Shown piece by piece: positions 30,092 through 38,262 of a DNA stretch of 40,234 bases. This stretch comes from Teichococcus aerophilus. GTDB taxonomy: Bacteria; Pseudomonadota; Alphaproteobacteria; Acetobacterales; Acetobacteraceae. A program made the translations under genes and the position numbers. The DNA is taken from NCBI RefSeq assembly GCF_014490485.1, contig NZ_JACTVA010000049.1, positions 1 through 40,234 of the forward strand, written 5' to 3'. How positions within the stretch are numbered: position 1 is the stretch's first letter; every line of letters starts with the position of its first letter. The notes beneath the pieces are model-generated. The model saw nothing but the letters and a program-made list of their open reading frames with translations. It was not told the DNA's origin and made no database searches.

Positions 30092-30222
30092 CGTCTCGTG
30101 CTCGTTTCCTGTCCTTTTTATGAAATCGGAACGAATCTCGAAATGGGGTGAGGCTGGAACGCGGCGTGGGCTGGGGGGTTGCAGCGAAATCGTAGAAAGC
30201 TTTGCCAAGGCTTTGAGCAGCC

Positions 30223-30411
30223 TCACATCACCACGGTGAAGGCGACAATCATGCCGACGACGACGAGAATCAGCGAGATCAGCAGCACCCAGCGCATGTG
30301 GCCGAGCGTGACGCCCTGGCGGGCCTTGGTGGGGCTCATCGGCTTGTCGGGCATCGGCGCTTCGCGATGGGTGTTGGGCGGGGTTCCGGGGCCGTTGGAA
30401 GGGTCGGACAT
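30223..30411 (-). CDS. Small single-TM protein
   Basis: A 62-residue protein: a hydrophilic Pro-rich N-terminus (1-38) and one C-terminal membrane segment (about 40-61, RWVLLISLILVVVGMI). It is probably a tail-anchored or N-in inner membrane peptide. Start ATG at 30411 with GAGGAG about 9 bases upstream; the frame continues to an ATG at 30684, but that part overlaps the divergent PRC gene and looks like a shadow. It is transcribed divergently from the PRC-barrel gene. No family recognised. Confidence 0.6.
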   Translation of the reverse strand: MSDPSNGPGTPPNTHREAPMPDKPMSPTKARQGVTLGHMRWVLLISLILVVVGMIVAFTVVM

Positions 30412-30500
30412 TCTGCGGCGCTCCTCGATCAGTGGTTCACGAGAGGAAAGCCGTTGCGAGGGCGGAGTTTCAGGTTGAGGGGTTTCAGCCGGGTGATACG

Positions 30501-30525
30501 AGAACTTAAGCTGACGCGGCGGGTT
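30501..30525 (+). promoter_or_regulatory. EcfG-like promoter of the PRC-barrel gene
   Basis: AGAAC (30501-30505), 17 bases, GTT (30523-30525), about 38 bases before the PRC-barrel start. The -35 has one mismatch to GGAAC; the following TT and the spacing match the KGG site. Confidence 0.5.
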
Positions 30526-30562
30526 ATTCCGACAGGCATGTTGCCGATGGGAGTGAAACAGA

Positions 30563-31015
30563 ATGTCCGACCCGATCTTCAGGCAGGAAGAGCCGCGTCC
30601 CGTCGATACCCTGGGTGGCATGGAGCCGGAGGGGCATAAGCGGGTGGAGCGCGACGAGACCCCGGCGCTGATTTCCTGCGACAAGGTGGAAGGGACGGCC
30701 GTTTACGACCGGGCCGGCCACCGCCTGGGCACGATCGAGACGCTGATGATCGACAAGGTCAGCGGCGTGGTGCGGTACGCCGTGCTGTCCTTCGGCGGCA
30801 TCCTGGGCTTCGGCAGCCAGCATTACCCGTTGCCCTGGGCGCAACTGCATTACGATGTCGGGCTGGGTGGCTACGTGGTGAACCTGACCGAGCAGCAGGT
30901 GCATGACGCGCCGTCCTACCGGCCGGGCGACAGTGTCGACCTCTCCGACCGCGACTGGGGCGAGAAGGTGCAGGGCTATTACGACGGGCCGCGTTTCGGC
31001 GTCTCCCGGCTGTAA
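30563..31015 (+). CDS. PRC-barrel domain protein
   Basis: A 150-residue cytoplasmic protein with a PRC-barrel fold at about residues 35-115: VEGTAVYDRAGHRLGTIETL, then DKVSGVVRYAVLSFGGILG, YPLPWAQLHYD and a last strand GYVVNL. The N-terminus is charged and the C-terminus acidic (DRDWGEKVQGYYDGPRFG). Proteins of this architecture are common in alphaproteobacterial stress clusters; their ligand is unknown. GGGAG lies 9 bases before the ATG. It ends 20 bases from the convergent stop of the sigma factor gene. Confidence 0.85.
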   Translation: MSDPIFRQEEPRPVDTLGGMEPEGHKRVERDETPALISCDKVEGTAVYDRAGHRLGTIETLMIDKVSGVVRYAVLSFGGILGFGSQHYPLPWAQLHYDVGLGGYVVNLTEQQVHDAPSYRPGDSVDLSDRDWGEKVQGYYDGPRFGVSRL

Positions 31016-31035
31016 GGCAGGCGCCGGGCGGAGGG

Positions 31036-31593
31036 CTAATCCGTCTCCGCCCTGCGGCGTTCCTCGGCGGCGGGGGTGCGGTGGAAGCGTTCCCGCCGGC
31101 CGGAATCGCTGGCGGTCTCCTGCTCCAGCAGGGCGTAGAGGGCGAGGCGGGCGCGGTGGACGCGGCTTTTGACCGTGCCGACGGCGCAATCGAGCACCTT
31201 GGCCACGTCCTCGTACGCCATGCCGGAGCCGGCGACGAGGGAGAGGATCGAGCGGTGGTCCTCCGGCAACATGTGGAATACCCGGTGAAAGTCGGCCACC
31301 ACCAGGCCTTCTTCCTGCCTGGCGGAGGTGGGGATCTGCTCCAGGCTGGAATCGTCCAGCTCCCGCGTCTGCTTCCGCTTGGCGACGAATTCGTTGAGGA
31401 AGCGGTTGCGGAGGATGGTGAAGGCCCAGGCCTTGAAGTTGGTGCCGGGTTGGAACCGATCGGCCGATCTCATGATACGGACGACAGTGTCCTGGACCAG
31501 ATCGTCGGCGTCATGGCGATTTCTGGTCAGTGACCGAGCATAGGCACGCAAATCCGGCAGACAGGCGAGGAGATCGTCTTCGATCAACGTCAT
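31036..31593 (-). CDS. ecfG: EcfG-like ECF sigma factor (general stress response)
   Basis: A 185-residue sigma factor. Region 2 shows the EcfG pattern (DADDLVQDTVVRIMRSADRF, then FQPGTNFKAWAFTILRNRF), and region 4 shows LPEDHRSILSLVAGSGMAYEDVA, then CAVGTVKSRVHRARL. EcfG sigma factors run the general stress response in Alphaproteobacteria and are controlled by NepR and PhyR; neither is in this window. ATG at 31593 is chosen because homology starts there (MTLIEDDLLACLPDLRAYAR) and AGGG precedes it; the frame runs open to 31950 only as shadow. A near-consensus EcfG-like promoter upstream suggests autoregulation. Some genomes have several paralogues, so this could be a secondary EcfG. Confidence 0.88.
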   Translation of the reverse strand: MTLIEDDLLACLPDLRAYARSLTRNRHDADDLVQDTVVRIMRSADRFQPGTNFKAWAFTILRNRFLNEFVAKRKQTRELDDSSLEQIPTSARQEEGLVVADFHRVFHMLPEDHRSILSLVAGSGMAYEDVAKVLDCAVGTVKSRVHRARLALYALLEQETASDSGRRERFHRTPAAEERRRAETD

Positions 31594-31642
31594 ATTCGCC
31601 CTATCTTCTGCCTTACGCGATTTGTGGCCTTGTGCGGTTGCA

Positions 31643-31668
31643 AACGCTGTCACGGCTCGGGAAGTTGC
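31643..31668 (-). promoter_or_regulatory. EcfG-like promoter of ecfG (autoregulation)
   Basis: GCAAC (31668-31664) followed by 17 bases and CGTT (31646-31643) on the minus strand, about 50 bases before the ecfG ATG. One mismatch in the -35 (GCAAC for GGAAC), and the -10 CGTT is perfect. Confidence 0.5.
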
Positions 31669-31703
31669 CTTTTTCTTGGCGGTGCAACCAGGCCGGGGCG
31701 GAT

Positions 31704-31729
31704 GCAACTTGCGGCAGGCGCCATCTGTT
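31704..31729 (+). promoter_or_regulatory. EcfG-like promoter of the 59-residue gene
   Basis: GCAAC (31704-31708), 18 bases, GTT (31727-31729), about 51 bases before the ATG at 31781. Same -35 variant and spacing as the divergent ecfG promoter. Confidence 0.45.
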
Positions 31730-31780
31730 GATTGGACGAGGCCCGCCACAAGCGCGGCCATCAGCCAGGGGAGTACCGCA

Positions 31781-31960
31781 ATGCCTGCCGATAAACGTGA
31801 CGAGCAGCCTGTGAAGGAGGCTCCCAAGTCCAAGGCGGAGACCGAGAGGCAGCACGAGAAAGCGCTGGAGGACACCTTCCCCGCCAGCGACCCGCCCTCC
31901 ACCAGCAACCCGAGCAAGACGGTGGGCTGGGAGGAACCGGAGGACGGCAAGAAGGCCTAG
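31781..31960 (+). CDS. Small charged protein with DTFPASDPPS motif
   Basis: A 59-residue, highly charged, probably disordered protein. Its centre EKALEDTFPASDPPSTSNP is a motif I recall from many small uncharacterised alphaproteobacterial proteins. GGGGAG lies 8 bases before the ATG. It is divergent from ecfG, with both genes carrying EcfG-like promoters in the shared 187-base region. The open frame further upstream to 31622 would cross both promoters and is rejected. The function is unknown. Confidence 0.65.
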   Translation: MPADKRDEQPVKEAPKSKAETERQHEKALEDTFPASDPPSTSNPSKTVGWEEPEDGKKA

Positions 31961-32011
31961 CGAATACGGCACCCCGGGCAGGGGGGCCGTATCACCAGTG
32001 TGCGACCAGGC

Positions 32012-32043
32012 AGGGCGCCGGAGATTTCCGGCGCCCTTTCTGT
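32012..32043 (+). terminator. Intrinsic terminator after the 59-residue gene
   Basis: An 11-bp stem AGGGCGCCGGA / TCCGGCGCCCT with a GATT loop, followed by TTCTGTT. It lies about 50 bases past the gene and isolates it from the pst operon. Confidence 0.8.
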
Positions 32044-32153
32044 TGCGCGGCTGGTAAACTCCGGGCGTGCGGGGCTCCGGCCGGCGGGCCGATGAGGTGG
32101 CCGGGACAGGCGGATGACCCGGGCCGGTTGTCGGGCCGCGGGGCGGTCCGGCG

Positions 32154-32171
32154 CTGTCATCGAAGCTTCAT
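32154..32171 (+). promoter_or_regulatory. Pho box upstream of pstS
   Basis: CTGTCAT (32154-32160), four bases, then GCTTCAT (32165-32171): two direct half sites with the 11-base period of a PhoB binding site (consensus CTGTCAT-N4-CTGTCAT). The first half is perfect and the second has two mismatches. It lies 112 bases before the pstS ATG. Confidence 0.75.
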
Positions 32172-32283
32172 AAAAGTGCAATGGAACGGTCGTTCCGGGC
32201 GCCTAGAACGCGCCCAGCCGGGACGGTACCCACCGCATGATCCGCGGATACGGGGCCGGACCGCAGCAGATGAACGGAGAGAT

Positions 32284-33336
32284 ATGGTGAGCAATCGCCT
32301 CCTTGCCCTGGCCGCCGGCCTTGTCGCGACCGTGGGTGTCACGGTGTCCGCCTTCGCCCAGCAGGCCACCATCACGGGCGCCGGCGCCAGCTTCCCCAAC
32401 CCGCTGTACCAGAAGTGGGGCGAAGCCGCCCGCCAGCCCACCGGCATCCAGCTGAACTACCAGTCCGTCGGCTCGGGCGCCGGCCAGGCGCAGATCCGCA
32501 ACCGCACGGTCGATTTCGGTGCCTCCGACGCGCCGATGACGGCGGAGCAGCTGACCGAGGCGAACCTGCTGCAGTTCCCGGCCAGCATGGGCAGCGTCGT
32601 TGCCATCGTGAACATCCCGGGCGTCGAGAACAACCGGCTGCGCCTGACGGGCGAACTGCTCTCGGCCATCTATCTCGGCCAGATCACCAAGTGGAACGAT
32701 CCCAAGATCGTCGAGCTGAACCGGGAGCTGACGCTGCCGAACGTGGCGATCGCGCCGGTGTACCGCGCCGATGGCTCGGGCACGACCTTCGTGTGGGTCT
32801 CCTACCTCTCCGCCGTGTCCCAGGAGTTCCAGGGCAAGGTCGGCGTCGGCACCTCCGTCCGCTGGCCGGCCGGTACGGGCGCCCGCGGCAATGAGGGCGT
32901 GGCCGGTACCGTGCGCAACGTGCGCGGCGCCATCGGCTATGTCGAGCACGCCTATGCCCATGCCAACAACCTGGTTACCACGCAGCTGCGCAACAAGGCC
33001 GGCAACTTCGTGACGCCGACGACCGAGGCCTTCCAGGCCGCCGCCGCCAATGCCGACTGGAGCGCGCCGAACTTCGCCGCCAACCTGATCGACACCCACG
33101 GTGCGACCTCCTGGCCGATCGTGACGCCGACCTTCATCCTGCTGCCGCGCAACCCGTCCGATGCGACGCGCGCGCAGAACGTGATGCGGTTCTTCGACTG
33201 GGCGTACCGGAACGGCGACGCCATCGCCACCGGCCTGGACTACATCCCGCTGCCGGAGAGCGTCGAGAACGCGATCCGCGCCGCCTGGACCGCGCAGGTG
33301 CAGGTGGACGGCAAGCCGGTGTGGCCCGCGAACTGA
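32284..33336 (+). CDS. pstS: Phosphate ABC transporter periplasmic binding protein PstS
   Basis: A 350-residue protein with a signal peptide (about 1-25, ending AFA-Q) and PstS motifs: TITGAGASFPNPLYQKW, YQSVGSGAGQAQI, the phosphate loop VDFGASDAPMT, YRADGSGTTFVWVSYL and GAIGYVEHAYA. It binds inorganic phosphate in the periplasm for the PstCAB transporter. The ATG at 32284 has GGAGA just upstream; the open frame from 32092 is non-coding leader. A Pho box precedes it, so PhoB activation in phosphate limitation is expected. A hairpin follows before pstC, which would leave PstS more abundant than the permease. Confidence 0.96.
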   Translation: MVSNRLLALAAGLVATVGVTVSAFAQQATITGAGASFPNPLYQKWGEAARQPTGIQLNYQSVGSGAGQAQIRNRTVDFGASDAPMTAEQLTEANLLQFPASMGSVVAIVNIPGVENNRLRLTGELLSAIYLGQITKWNDPKIVELNRELTLPNVAIAPVYRADGSGTTFVWVSYLSAVSQEFQGKVGVGTSVRWPAGTGARGNEGVAGTVRNVRGAIGYVEHAYAHANNLVTTQLRNKAGNFVTPTTEAFQAAAANADWSAPNFAANLIDTHGATSWPIVTPTFILLPRNPSDATRAQNVMRFFDWAYRNGDAIATGLDYIPLPESVENAIRAAWTAQVQVDGKPVWPAN

Positions 33337-33365
33337 CCGGGCCGCACGGATCCTGGTAAGAGACG

Positions 33366-33393
33366 CGGGCGGGGGTCGGAAGGCCCCCGCCCG
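33366..33393 (+). terminator. Hairpin between pstS and pstC
   Basis: CGGGCGGGGG (33366-33375) pairs with CCCCCGCCCG (33384-33393), loop 8 bases, no T-run. It probably acts as a partial attenuator or 3' stabiliser of the pstS mRNA. Confidence 0.5.
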
Positions 33394-33426
33394 TCGCGCA
33401 AGCCCCCACCGCCTGGAGCTCCCCCC

Positions 33427-34401
33427 TTGTCGCAGGCCGCCACTCTGAACGCCGCAGCCCCTTCCGCCCGCCCCGCGCGGCGGTCCGGCTCGCTGGGCGA
33501 TGTGATCTTTGCCGCCGCCTGTCGCGGCGCCGGTATCTTCGTGCTGCTGCTGCTGGGCGCCATCATCGCCGGGCTATTCATCGGCGGCTGGGATGCCTTC
33601 CGCACCTTCGGCCCGGGCTTCGTGACCGGGACGGACTGGGACCCGGTGCAGGAAGTGTTCGGCGCCGGCGTGTCCATCTACGGCACCGTCGTCACCGCCG
33701 TCCTGGCGCTGATCATGGCCGTGCCGGTGGCCTTCGGCATTGCCTTCTACCTGACGGAGCTGGCGCCCGCGTGGCTGCGCCGCCCGGTGGGCACGGCGGT
33801 GGAGCTGCTGGCGGCGGTGCCCTCCATCATCTACGGCATGTGGGGCTTCTTCCTGATCGTGCCGTTCATGGCGCAGACCTTCCAGCCCTTCGTCATCGAC
33901 AATTTCGGCGAGATCCCGGTGATCGGCGACCTGTTCGCCGGCCCGCCCTTCGGCACCGGCATCCTGACCGCCGCGATCATCCTGGCCATCATGGTGCTGC
34001 CCTTCATCGCCGCCGTGATGCGCGACGTGTTCAACACGGTGCCGCCGGTGTTCAAGGAGAGCGCCTACGGGCTGGGCTGCACCACCTGGGAAGTCGTCCG
34101 CAACGTGGTGCTGCCCTACACGCGGGTCTCCGTCGTCGGCGGCATCATGCTGGGGCTGGGGCGCGCGCTGGGCGAGACGATGGCGGTGACCTTCGTCATC
34201 GGCAACGCCAACCGCATCTCGGCCAGCCTGTTCGGGCCGGGCAACACCATCGCCTCGGTCGTCGCGCTGGAATTCGGCGAGGCGACGATGGGCAGCCTGA
34301 AGCTCTCGGCGCTGCTGGGGCTCGGCTTCATCCTGTTCGTCATCTCCTTCATCGTGCTCTCCCTCTCGCGCTTCATGCTGCGCCAGCGGGTGCAGAAGTG
34401 A
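33427..34401 (+). CDS. pstC: Phosphate ABC transporter permease PstC
   Basis: A 324-residue membrane protein with six predicted transmembrane segments and the PstC pattern: [55 protein letters not shown] (the EAA loop that contacts PstB) and [16 protein letters not shown]. The start is TTG at 33427 with GGAG 8 bases before. It forms the phosphate channel with PstA. The long loop after the third segment ([20 protein letters not shown]) is typical of the family. Confidence 0.95.
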   Translation: MSQAATLNAAAPSARPARRSGSLGDVIFAAACRGAGIFVLLLLGAIIAGLFIGGWDAFRTFGPGFVTGTDWDPVQEVFGAGVSIYGTVVTAVLALIMAVPVAFGIAFYLTELAPAWLRRPVGTAVELLAAVPSIIYGMWGFFLIVPFMAQTFQPFVIDNFGEIPVIGDLFAGPPFGTGILTAAIILAIMVLPFIAAVMRDVFNTVPPVFKESAYGLGCTTWEVVRNVVLPYTRVSVVGGIMLGLGRALGETMAVTFVIGNANRISASLFGPGNTIASVVALEFGEATMGSLKLSALLGLGFILFVISFIVLSLSRFMLRQRVQK

Positions 34402-34409
34402 GCGCCGCC

Positions 34410-35285
34410 ATGAGCCATTCCTCCATTCCTGGCCGCCCGAAGGACCTGAAGGCCTCGGCGGCGCTGGGCCGGCGGCGGCGGCGGGTGGACATGATCGTCC
34501 GCACCGCCTGCTTCGCCGCCACCATCATCGGCGTGCTGTTCCTGATCTCGATCCTGGGCACGCTGTTCTGGAACGGCTTCTCGGCACTGTCGCTGAAGGT
34601 GTTCACCGACGTGACCAAGCCGCCCGGCTCCGATGGCGGGCTGCTGAACCCGATCATCGGCAGCATCATCCAGACCTTTATCGGCACCGTCATCGGCACG
34701 CCGATCGGCCTGCTGGTGGGCACCTACCTGGCCGAGTATTCCAAGGCCTCGCCGCTGGCGCATTCGGTGCGCTTCGTCTCGGACATCCTGCTCTCGGCGC
34801 CGTCCATCCTGATCGGGTTGTTCGTGTACCAGGTGCTGGTGGTGCCCTTCGGCGGCTTCTCCGGCTGGGCGGGCTGCGTGGCGCTGGCCATCATCGTCAT
34901 CCCCATCGTCGTCCGCACGACGGAGGACATGCTGCGCCTGTTGCCGGATACGCTGCGCGAGGCGGTGATCGGGCTGGGCGCGCCGAAGTGGAAGATGATC
35001 ACCCTGGTGTGCTGGCGCGCCGCCGCCAGCGGCATCATGACCGGCATCCTCCTCGCCGTGGCCCGCGTGGCCGGCGAGACGGCGCCGCTGCTGTTCACCT
35101 CGCTTGGCAACCTGAACTGGTCGCTCAGCCTCTCGGCGCCGATGGCCAGCCTGCCGCTGACCATCTACGCCTATGCGGGCTCGCCCTATCAGGACTGGAT
35201 CGCGCTGGCCTGGGCCGGTGCTCTTATCATCACGCTCGGCGTGCTCGGGCTCAACATCGCGGCGCGCAGCCTGCTGCGGAAGTGA
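34410..35285 (+). CDS. pstA: Phosphate ABC transporter permease PstA
   Basis: A 291-residue permease with about six membrane segments, [33 protein letters not shown] and the EAA-type loop [22 protein letters not shown] at 34410 is used; a GTG four codons upstream (34398) overlaps the pstC stop as GTGA and could be the real start. A much longer open frame from 33771 lies inside pstC and is a shadow. Confidence 0.94.
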   Translation: MSHSSIPGRPKDLKASAALGRRRRRVDMIVRTACFAATIIGVLFLISILGTLFWNGFSALSLKVFTDVTKPPGSDGGLLNPIIGSIIQTFIGTVIGTPIGLLVGTYLAEYSKASPLAHSVRFVSDILLSAPSILIGLFVYQVLVVPFGGFSGWAGCVALAIIVIPIVVRTTEDMLRLLPDTLREAVIGLGAPKWKMITLVCWRAAASGIMTGILLAVARVAGETAPLLFTSLGNLNWSLSLSAPMASLPLTIYAYAGSPYQDWIALAWAGALIITLGVLGLNIAARSLLRK

Positions 35286-35293
35286 GAGACATC

Positions 35294-36118
35294 ATGGAAA
35301 GCGCGACCACCCGCCCCCAGACCCTGCCGCCCGCCACCCCGAACCATGCGCCAGCGCCGCTGAACGAGGCGCGGCTGCAGGTGCGGGGGCTGGACTTCTT
35401 CTATGGCGAGAGCCAGGCGCTGAAGAAGATCCACTTCGACCTGCCGGCCCGGCAGGTGACGGGCATGATCGGCCCCTCCGGCTGCGGCAAGTCCACGCTG
35501 CTGCGTGTGCTGAACCGCATGTACAGCCTGTATCCCGGCCAGCGCGCCACGGGGCAGGTGCTGCTGGATGGCAAGAACATCCTGGACGACGACGTCGACA
35601 TGAACTCCCTGCGGGCGAAGGTCGGCATGGTGTTCCAGAAGCCGACGCCGTTCCCGATGACGATCTACGAGAACATCGCCTTCGGCATCCGCCTGCACGA
35701 GAAGCTCTCCAAGTCCGAGATGGACGAGCGGGTGGAGTGGGCGCTGACCCGCGCCGCGATCTGGGGCGAGGTGAAGGACCGGCTGAACAGCTCCGCCATG
35801 GGGCTTTCCGGCGGCCAGCAGCAGCGCCTGTGCATCGCCCGCACCATCGCGGTGCGGCCGGAGGTCATCCTGCTGGACGAGCCGACCTCGGCGCTGGACC
35901 CGATCAGCACGCTGCGGATCGAGGAGCTGATCGACGAGTTGAAGCGCGACTTCACCATCGCCATCGTGACGCACAACATGCAGCAGGCGGCGCGCTGCGC
36001 CGACCAGGTGGCCTTCTTCTACCTGGGCGAGCTGGTGGAGGTGTCGCCGGCCGACGAGATGTTCACGGCGCCGAAGCAGCCGCGGACGCAGGACTACATC
36101 ACCGGCCGGTTCGGCTGA
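35294..36118 (+). CDS. pstB: Phosphate ABC transporter ATPase PstB
   Basis: A 274-residue ATPase with Walker [10 protein letters not shown] (about 58-66), Q-loop in [19 protein letters not shown], signature [14 protein letters not shown], Walker [14 protein letters not shown] and H-loop IVTHNMQQA. It powers phosphate import through PstCA. ATG at 35294 lies 8 bases after the pstA stop with GAGAG before it. The frame open to 34988 belongs to the pstA shadow. Confidence 0.96.
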   Translation: MESATTRPQTLPPATPNHAPAPLNEARLQVRGLDFFYGESQALKKIHFDLPARQVTGMIGPSGCGKSTLLRVLNRMYSLYPGQRATGQVLLDGKNILDDDVDMNSLRAKVGMVFQKPTPFPMTIYENIAFGIRLHEKLSKSEMDERVEWALTRAAIWGEVKDRLNSSAMGLSGGQQQRLCIARTIAVRPEVILLDEPTSALDPISTLRIEELIDELKRDFTIAIVTHNMQQAARCADQVAFFYLGELVEVSPADEMFTAPKQPRTQDYITGRFG

Positions 36119-36135
36119 GCCAGGGATAGACGGGA

Positions 36136-36855
36136 ATGCCGGAACAGGGTGAACACATCGTCCGCTCCTACGAGGAGCAGCTGAAGAAGCTGCGCGAGAT
36201 GATCGCGCGGATGGGCGGGCTGGCCGAACGCCAGGTGGCGGACGCGGCCTATGCGCTGGTGCGCCGCGATACCGAGCTGGCGAGCGAGGTGATCGGCCGC
36301 GATGGCGAGATCGACGCGCTCGAACGCGACATCGAGAATTTCTGCGTGCGCCTGCTGGCGCTGCGGCAGCCAATGGCGAGCGACCTGCGCTTCATCATCG
36401 CCGCCATGAAGGTCTCCAACGCCATCGAGCGGATTGGCGACTATGCGCGCAACTGCGCCAAGCGGGCCGTGGTGATCAGCCAGCAGCCGCAGATCAGCAG
36501 CATGACCGGCTTCCAGTGGATGGCGAAGCTGGTGCAGGAGAACCTGAAGGAGGCGATCGACAGCCTGCTGAACCAGGACGCCGCCGCGGCCGAGCGCGTC
36601 TGGGCCGCCGATGCCAATGTGGACGACGTCTATAACGGCATCTTCCGCGAGCTGCTGACGCACATGATGGAAGACGCGCGCAACATCACCGCCGCGACGC
36701 ACCTGCTGTTCGTGGCCAAGAACTACGAGCGCATCGGCGACCACGCGACCAATATCGCCGAGACGGTGTTCTACGCCGTGCGCGGCGGCACGCTGCCGGA
36801 AGAGCGGCCGAAGGGCGACACCTCGGCCTACGCCGTCGTGCGGCCGCCGGTTTAA
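36136..36855 (+). CDS. phoU: Phosphate signalling protein PhoU
   Basis: A 239-residue protein made of two three-helix PhoU repeats. Each contains the metal-binding signature: IERIGDYARN in the first and YERIGDHATN in the second. PhoU connects the Pst transporter to the PhoR/PhoB pathway and represses it when phosphate is plentiful. It starts 17 bases after the pstB stop and is followed by phoB after 5 bases. No phoR kinase gene is in the window. Confidence 0.96.
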   Translation: MPEQGEHIVRSYEEQLKKLREMIARMGGLAERQVADAAYALVRRDTELASEVIGRDGEIDALERDIENFCVRLLALRQPMASDLRFIIAAMKVSNAIERIGDYARNCAKRAVVISQQPQISSMTGFQWMAKLVQENLKEAIDSLLNQDAAAAERVWAADANVDDVYNGIFRELLTHMMEDARNITAATHLLFVAKNYERIGDHATNIAETVFYAVRGGTLPEERPKGDTSAYAVVRPPV

Positions 36856-36866
36856 GGACGATGCCG

Positions 36867-37580
36867 ATGGCCGAGCCGAATGGCGGGACGCGCCCCACCA
36901 TCCTGGTGGTGGAGGACGAGGCGCCGCTGCTGACGCTGCTGCGCTACAACCTGGAGAAGCAGGGCTTCCGGGTCGAGGAAGCGACGGATGGCCAGGAAGC
37001 GCTGATGCGCGTGGCCGAGGCGCCGCCCGACCTGGTGCTGCTGGACTGGATGTTGCCGGCGCTTTCAGGCCTGGAGGTGTGCCGCCAGCTGCGCCGCCGG
37101 GCGCCGACGCGGGACCTGCCGATCATCATGGTGACGGCGCGGACCGAGGACCAGGACGCGGTGCGGGCGCTGGACACGGGCGCGGACGACTACATCGCCA
37201 AGCCGTTCGTGATGGATGCGCTGATGGCGCGCATCCGTGCGTTGCTGCGGCGTTCCGTCGGCGTCGGCACCAAGGGCGTGCTGGCGTGGCGCGACATCTC
37301 GATGGACCAGGACGCGCACCGGGTGACGCGCGGGCCCCGCGCCCTGCATCTGGGGCCGACCGAGTACCGGCTGCTGGAGTTCTTCTTGCAGCACCCGGGC
37401 CGCGTCTTCTCCCGCGAGCAGCTGCTGGACAGCGTGTGGGGGCGGGACATCCATGTGGAGCCGCGCACGGTGGACGTGCATATCCGCCGGCTGCGCAAGG
37501 TGGTGAACGGGGATGGCGAGATGGACGTGATCCGCACCGTCCGCAGCGCCGGCTACGCGCTGGATGTGGAACCGCACTGA
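36867..37580 (+). CDS. phoB: Phosphate regulon response regulator PhoB
   Basis: A 237-residue OmpR-family regulator with an intact receiver: acidic pair in VVEDEAP, phosphoacceptor Asp60 (LLDWMLPALSG), Thr90 (MVTA), Lys112 (AKPF), then a winged-helix DNA-binding domain (about 135-234; PTEYRLLEFFLQHPGRVFSR and VDVHIRRLRK). It binds Pho boxes such as the one before pstS. ATG at 36867 has AAGGA 8 bases before it; an ATG at 36861 is only two bases from that site. In many alphaproteobacteria phoB ends the pst-phoU operon, as here. Confidence 0.95.
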   Translation: MAEPNGGTRPTILVVEDEAPLLTLLRYNLEKQGFRVEEATDGQEALMRVAEAPPDLVLLDWMLPALSGLEVCRQLRRRAPTRDLPIIMVTARTEDQDAVRALDTGADDYIAKPFVMDALMARIRALLRRSVGVGTKGVLAWRDISMDQDAHRVTRGPRALHLGPTEYRLLEFFLQHPGRVFSREQLLDSVWGRDIHVEPRTVDVHIRRLRKVVNGDGEMDVIRTVRSAGYALDVEPH

Positions 37581-37602
37581 GGCCGGCTGGGCTGCGGGCA
37601 TG

Positions 37603-37631
37603 AAAAAAGGGGGCCTCGCGGCCCCCTTTTC
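37603..37631. terminator. Bidirectional intrinsic terminator, phoB and doxX
   Basis: AAAAGGGGGCC / GGCCCCCTTTT form an 11-bp stem with a TCGC loop, flanked by an A-run on one side and the T-run on the other. It therefore ends the phoB operon on the plus strand and the doxX-type gene on the minus strand. Confidence 0.9.
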
Positions 37632-37640
37632 TGTGTCTGC

Positions 37641-37686
37641 GCCGTGGGTTCAGCGCCCTGGGTTCAGCGCGGGGGGGTTCAGCGCC
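37641..37686. repeat. Threefold short tandem repeat at the doxX 3' end
   Basis: The unit GGGTTCAGCGC occurs three times with 14-16-base spacing. The third copy includes the doxX stop codon (TCA on the plus strand), so the gene end appears to have been triplicated by slippage. Confidence 0.6.
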
Positions 37687-38065
37687 GGTTGATGGCGAAG
37701 GCGCCCGGACCGACGACGGAGATGTAGAGGAAGACGAAGCAGAACAGCACCGCCGCGTCGCCGCCGTTGAGCAGCGGGAAGAAGCTGCGGGGGGCGTGGA
37801 ACATGAAGTAGGCGACGGCCATCTCGCCCGCCAGGACGAAGCCGACGGCGCGCGAGTAGAAGCCCACCAGGATGAGCAGGCCGCCGACGGCTTCCAGGAT
37901 GGCGCCGATCCAGAAGAGGCTGAGCACGGGGGGCAGGCCGCTGGGCGGCGGGGCGGGGTAGCCGAACAGCTTCTGCGTGCCATGCGCGATGAACAGCAGC
38001 GCGGTGATGATGCGCAGGGCTGCCAGGGCATAGTTCGCCGTGTTGGGTGGAAGGGGGCTGGCCAT
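37679..38065 (-). CDS. DoxX family membrane protein
   Basis: A 128-residue protein with four hydrophobic segments and the DoxX-type pattern ALRIITALLFIAHGTQKLFGYP near the start, LEAVGGLLILVGFYSRAVGFVLAGEMAVAYF in the middle. The family is found in respiratory or redox-linked membrane complexes and in uncharacterised proteins; the role here is not known. The ATG at 38065 has AAGGA about 9 bases before; the frame from 38110 would add 15 non-family residues. It is convergent with the phoB operon. Confidence 0.85.
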   Translation of the reverse strand: MASPLPPNTANYALAALRIITALLFIAHGTQKLFGYPAPPPSGLPPVLSLFWIGAILEAVGGLLILVGFYSRAVGFVLAGEMAVAYFMFHAPRSFFPLLNGGDAAVLFCFVFLYISVVGPGAFAINRR

Positions 38066-38262
38066 GGTCGTGGTCCTTGGTGGGGCGGATTCGCCGGTTC
38101 GTCTTAGCATGGCTTCGCCCCGGCTTCGCCAGCGCTTTGGCGGGGTGGCCGCGCGCCCCTGTGCGTTGAGGCTTCCTTCATGGCGCGGGCGTCAGAACGC
38201 CTGGCCTGGCGGCGGGTGGCGATAGGGCGACTCGCACGGCCATGGCCTTAGAGGATTGCGTC

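Larger units (their letters stand above)
31961..32283. other. Intergenic region between the stress cluster and pstS
   Basis: 323 bases holding an inverted repeat (ATACGGC 31964-31970 with GCCGTAT 31986-31992), a plus-strand terminator (32012-32043), a Pho box (32154-32171) and a perfect palindrome GGAACG-GT-CGTTCC (32183-32196) just downstream of the Pho box. No gene is seen. Confidence 0.7.

Noticed and set aside
31594-31950. N-terminal extension of ecfG by 119 codons
   Set aside because: It would cross both EcfG-like promoters and the divergent 59-residue gene; sigma factor homology starts at the ATG at 31593.
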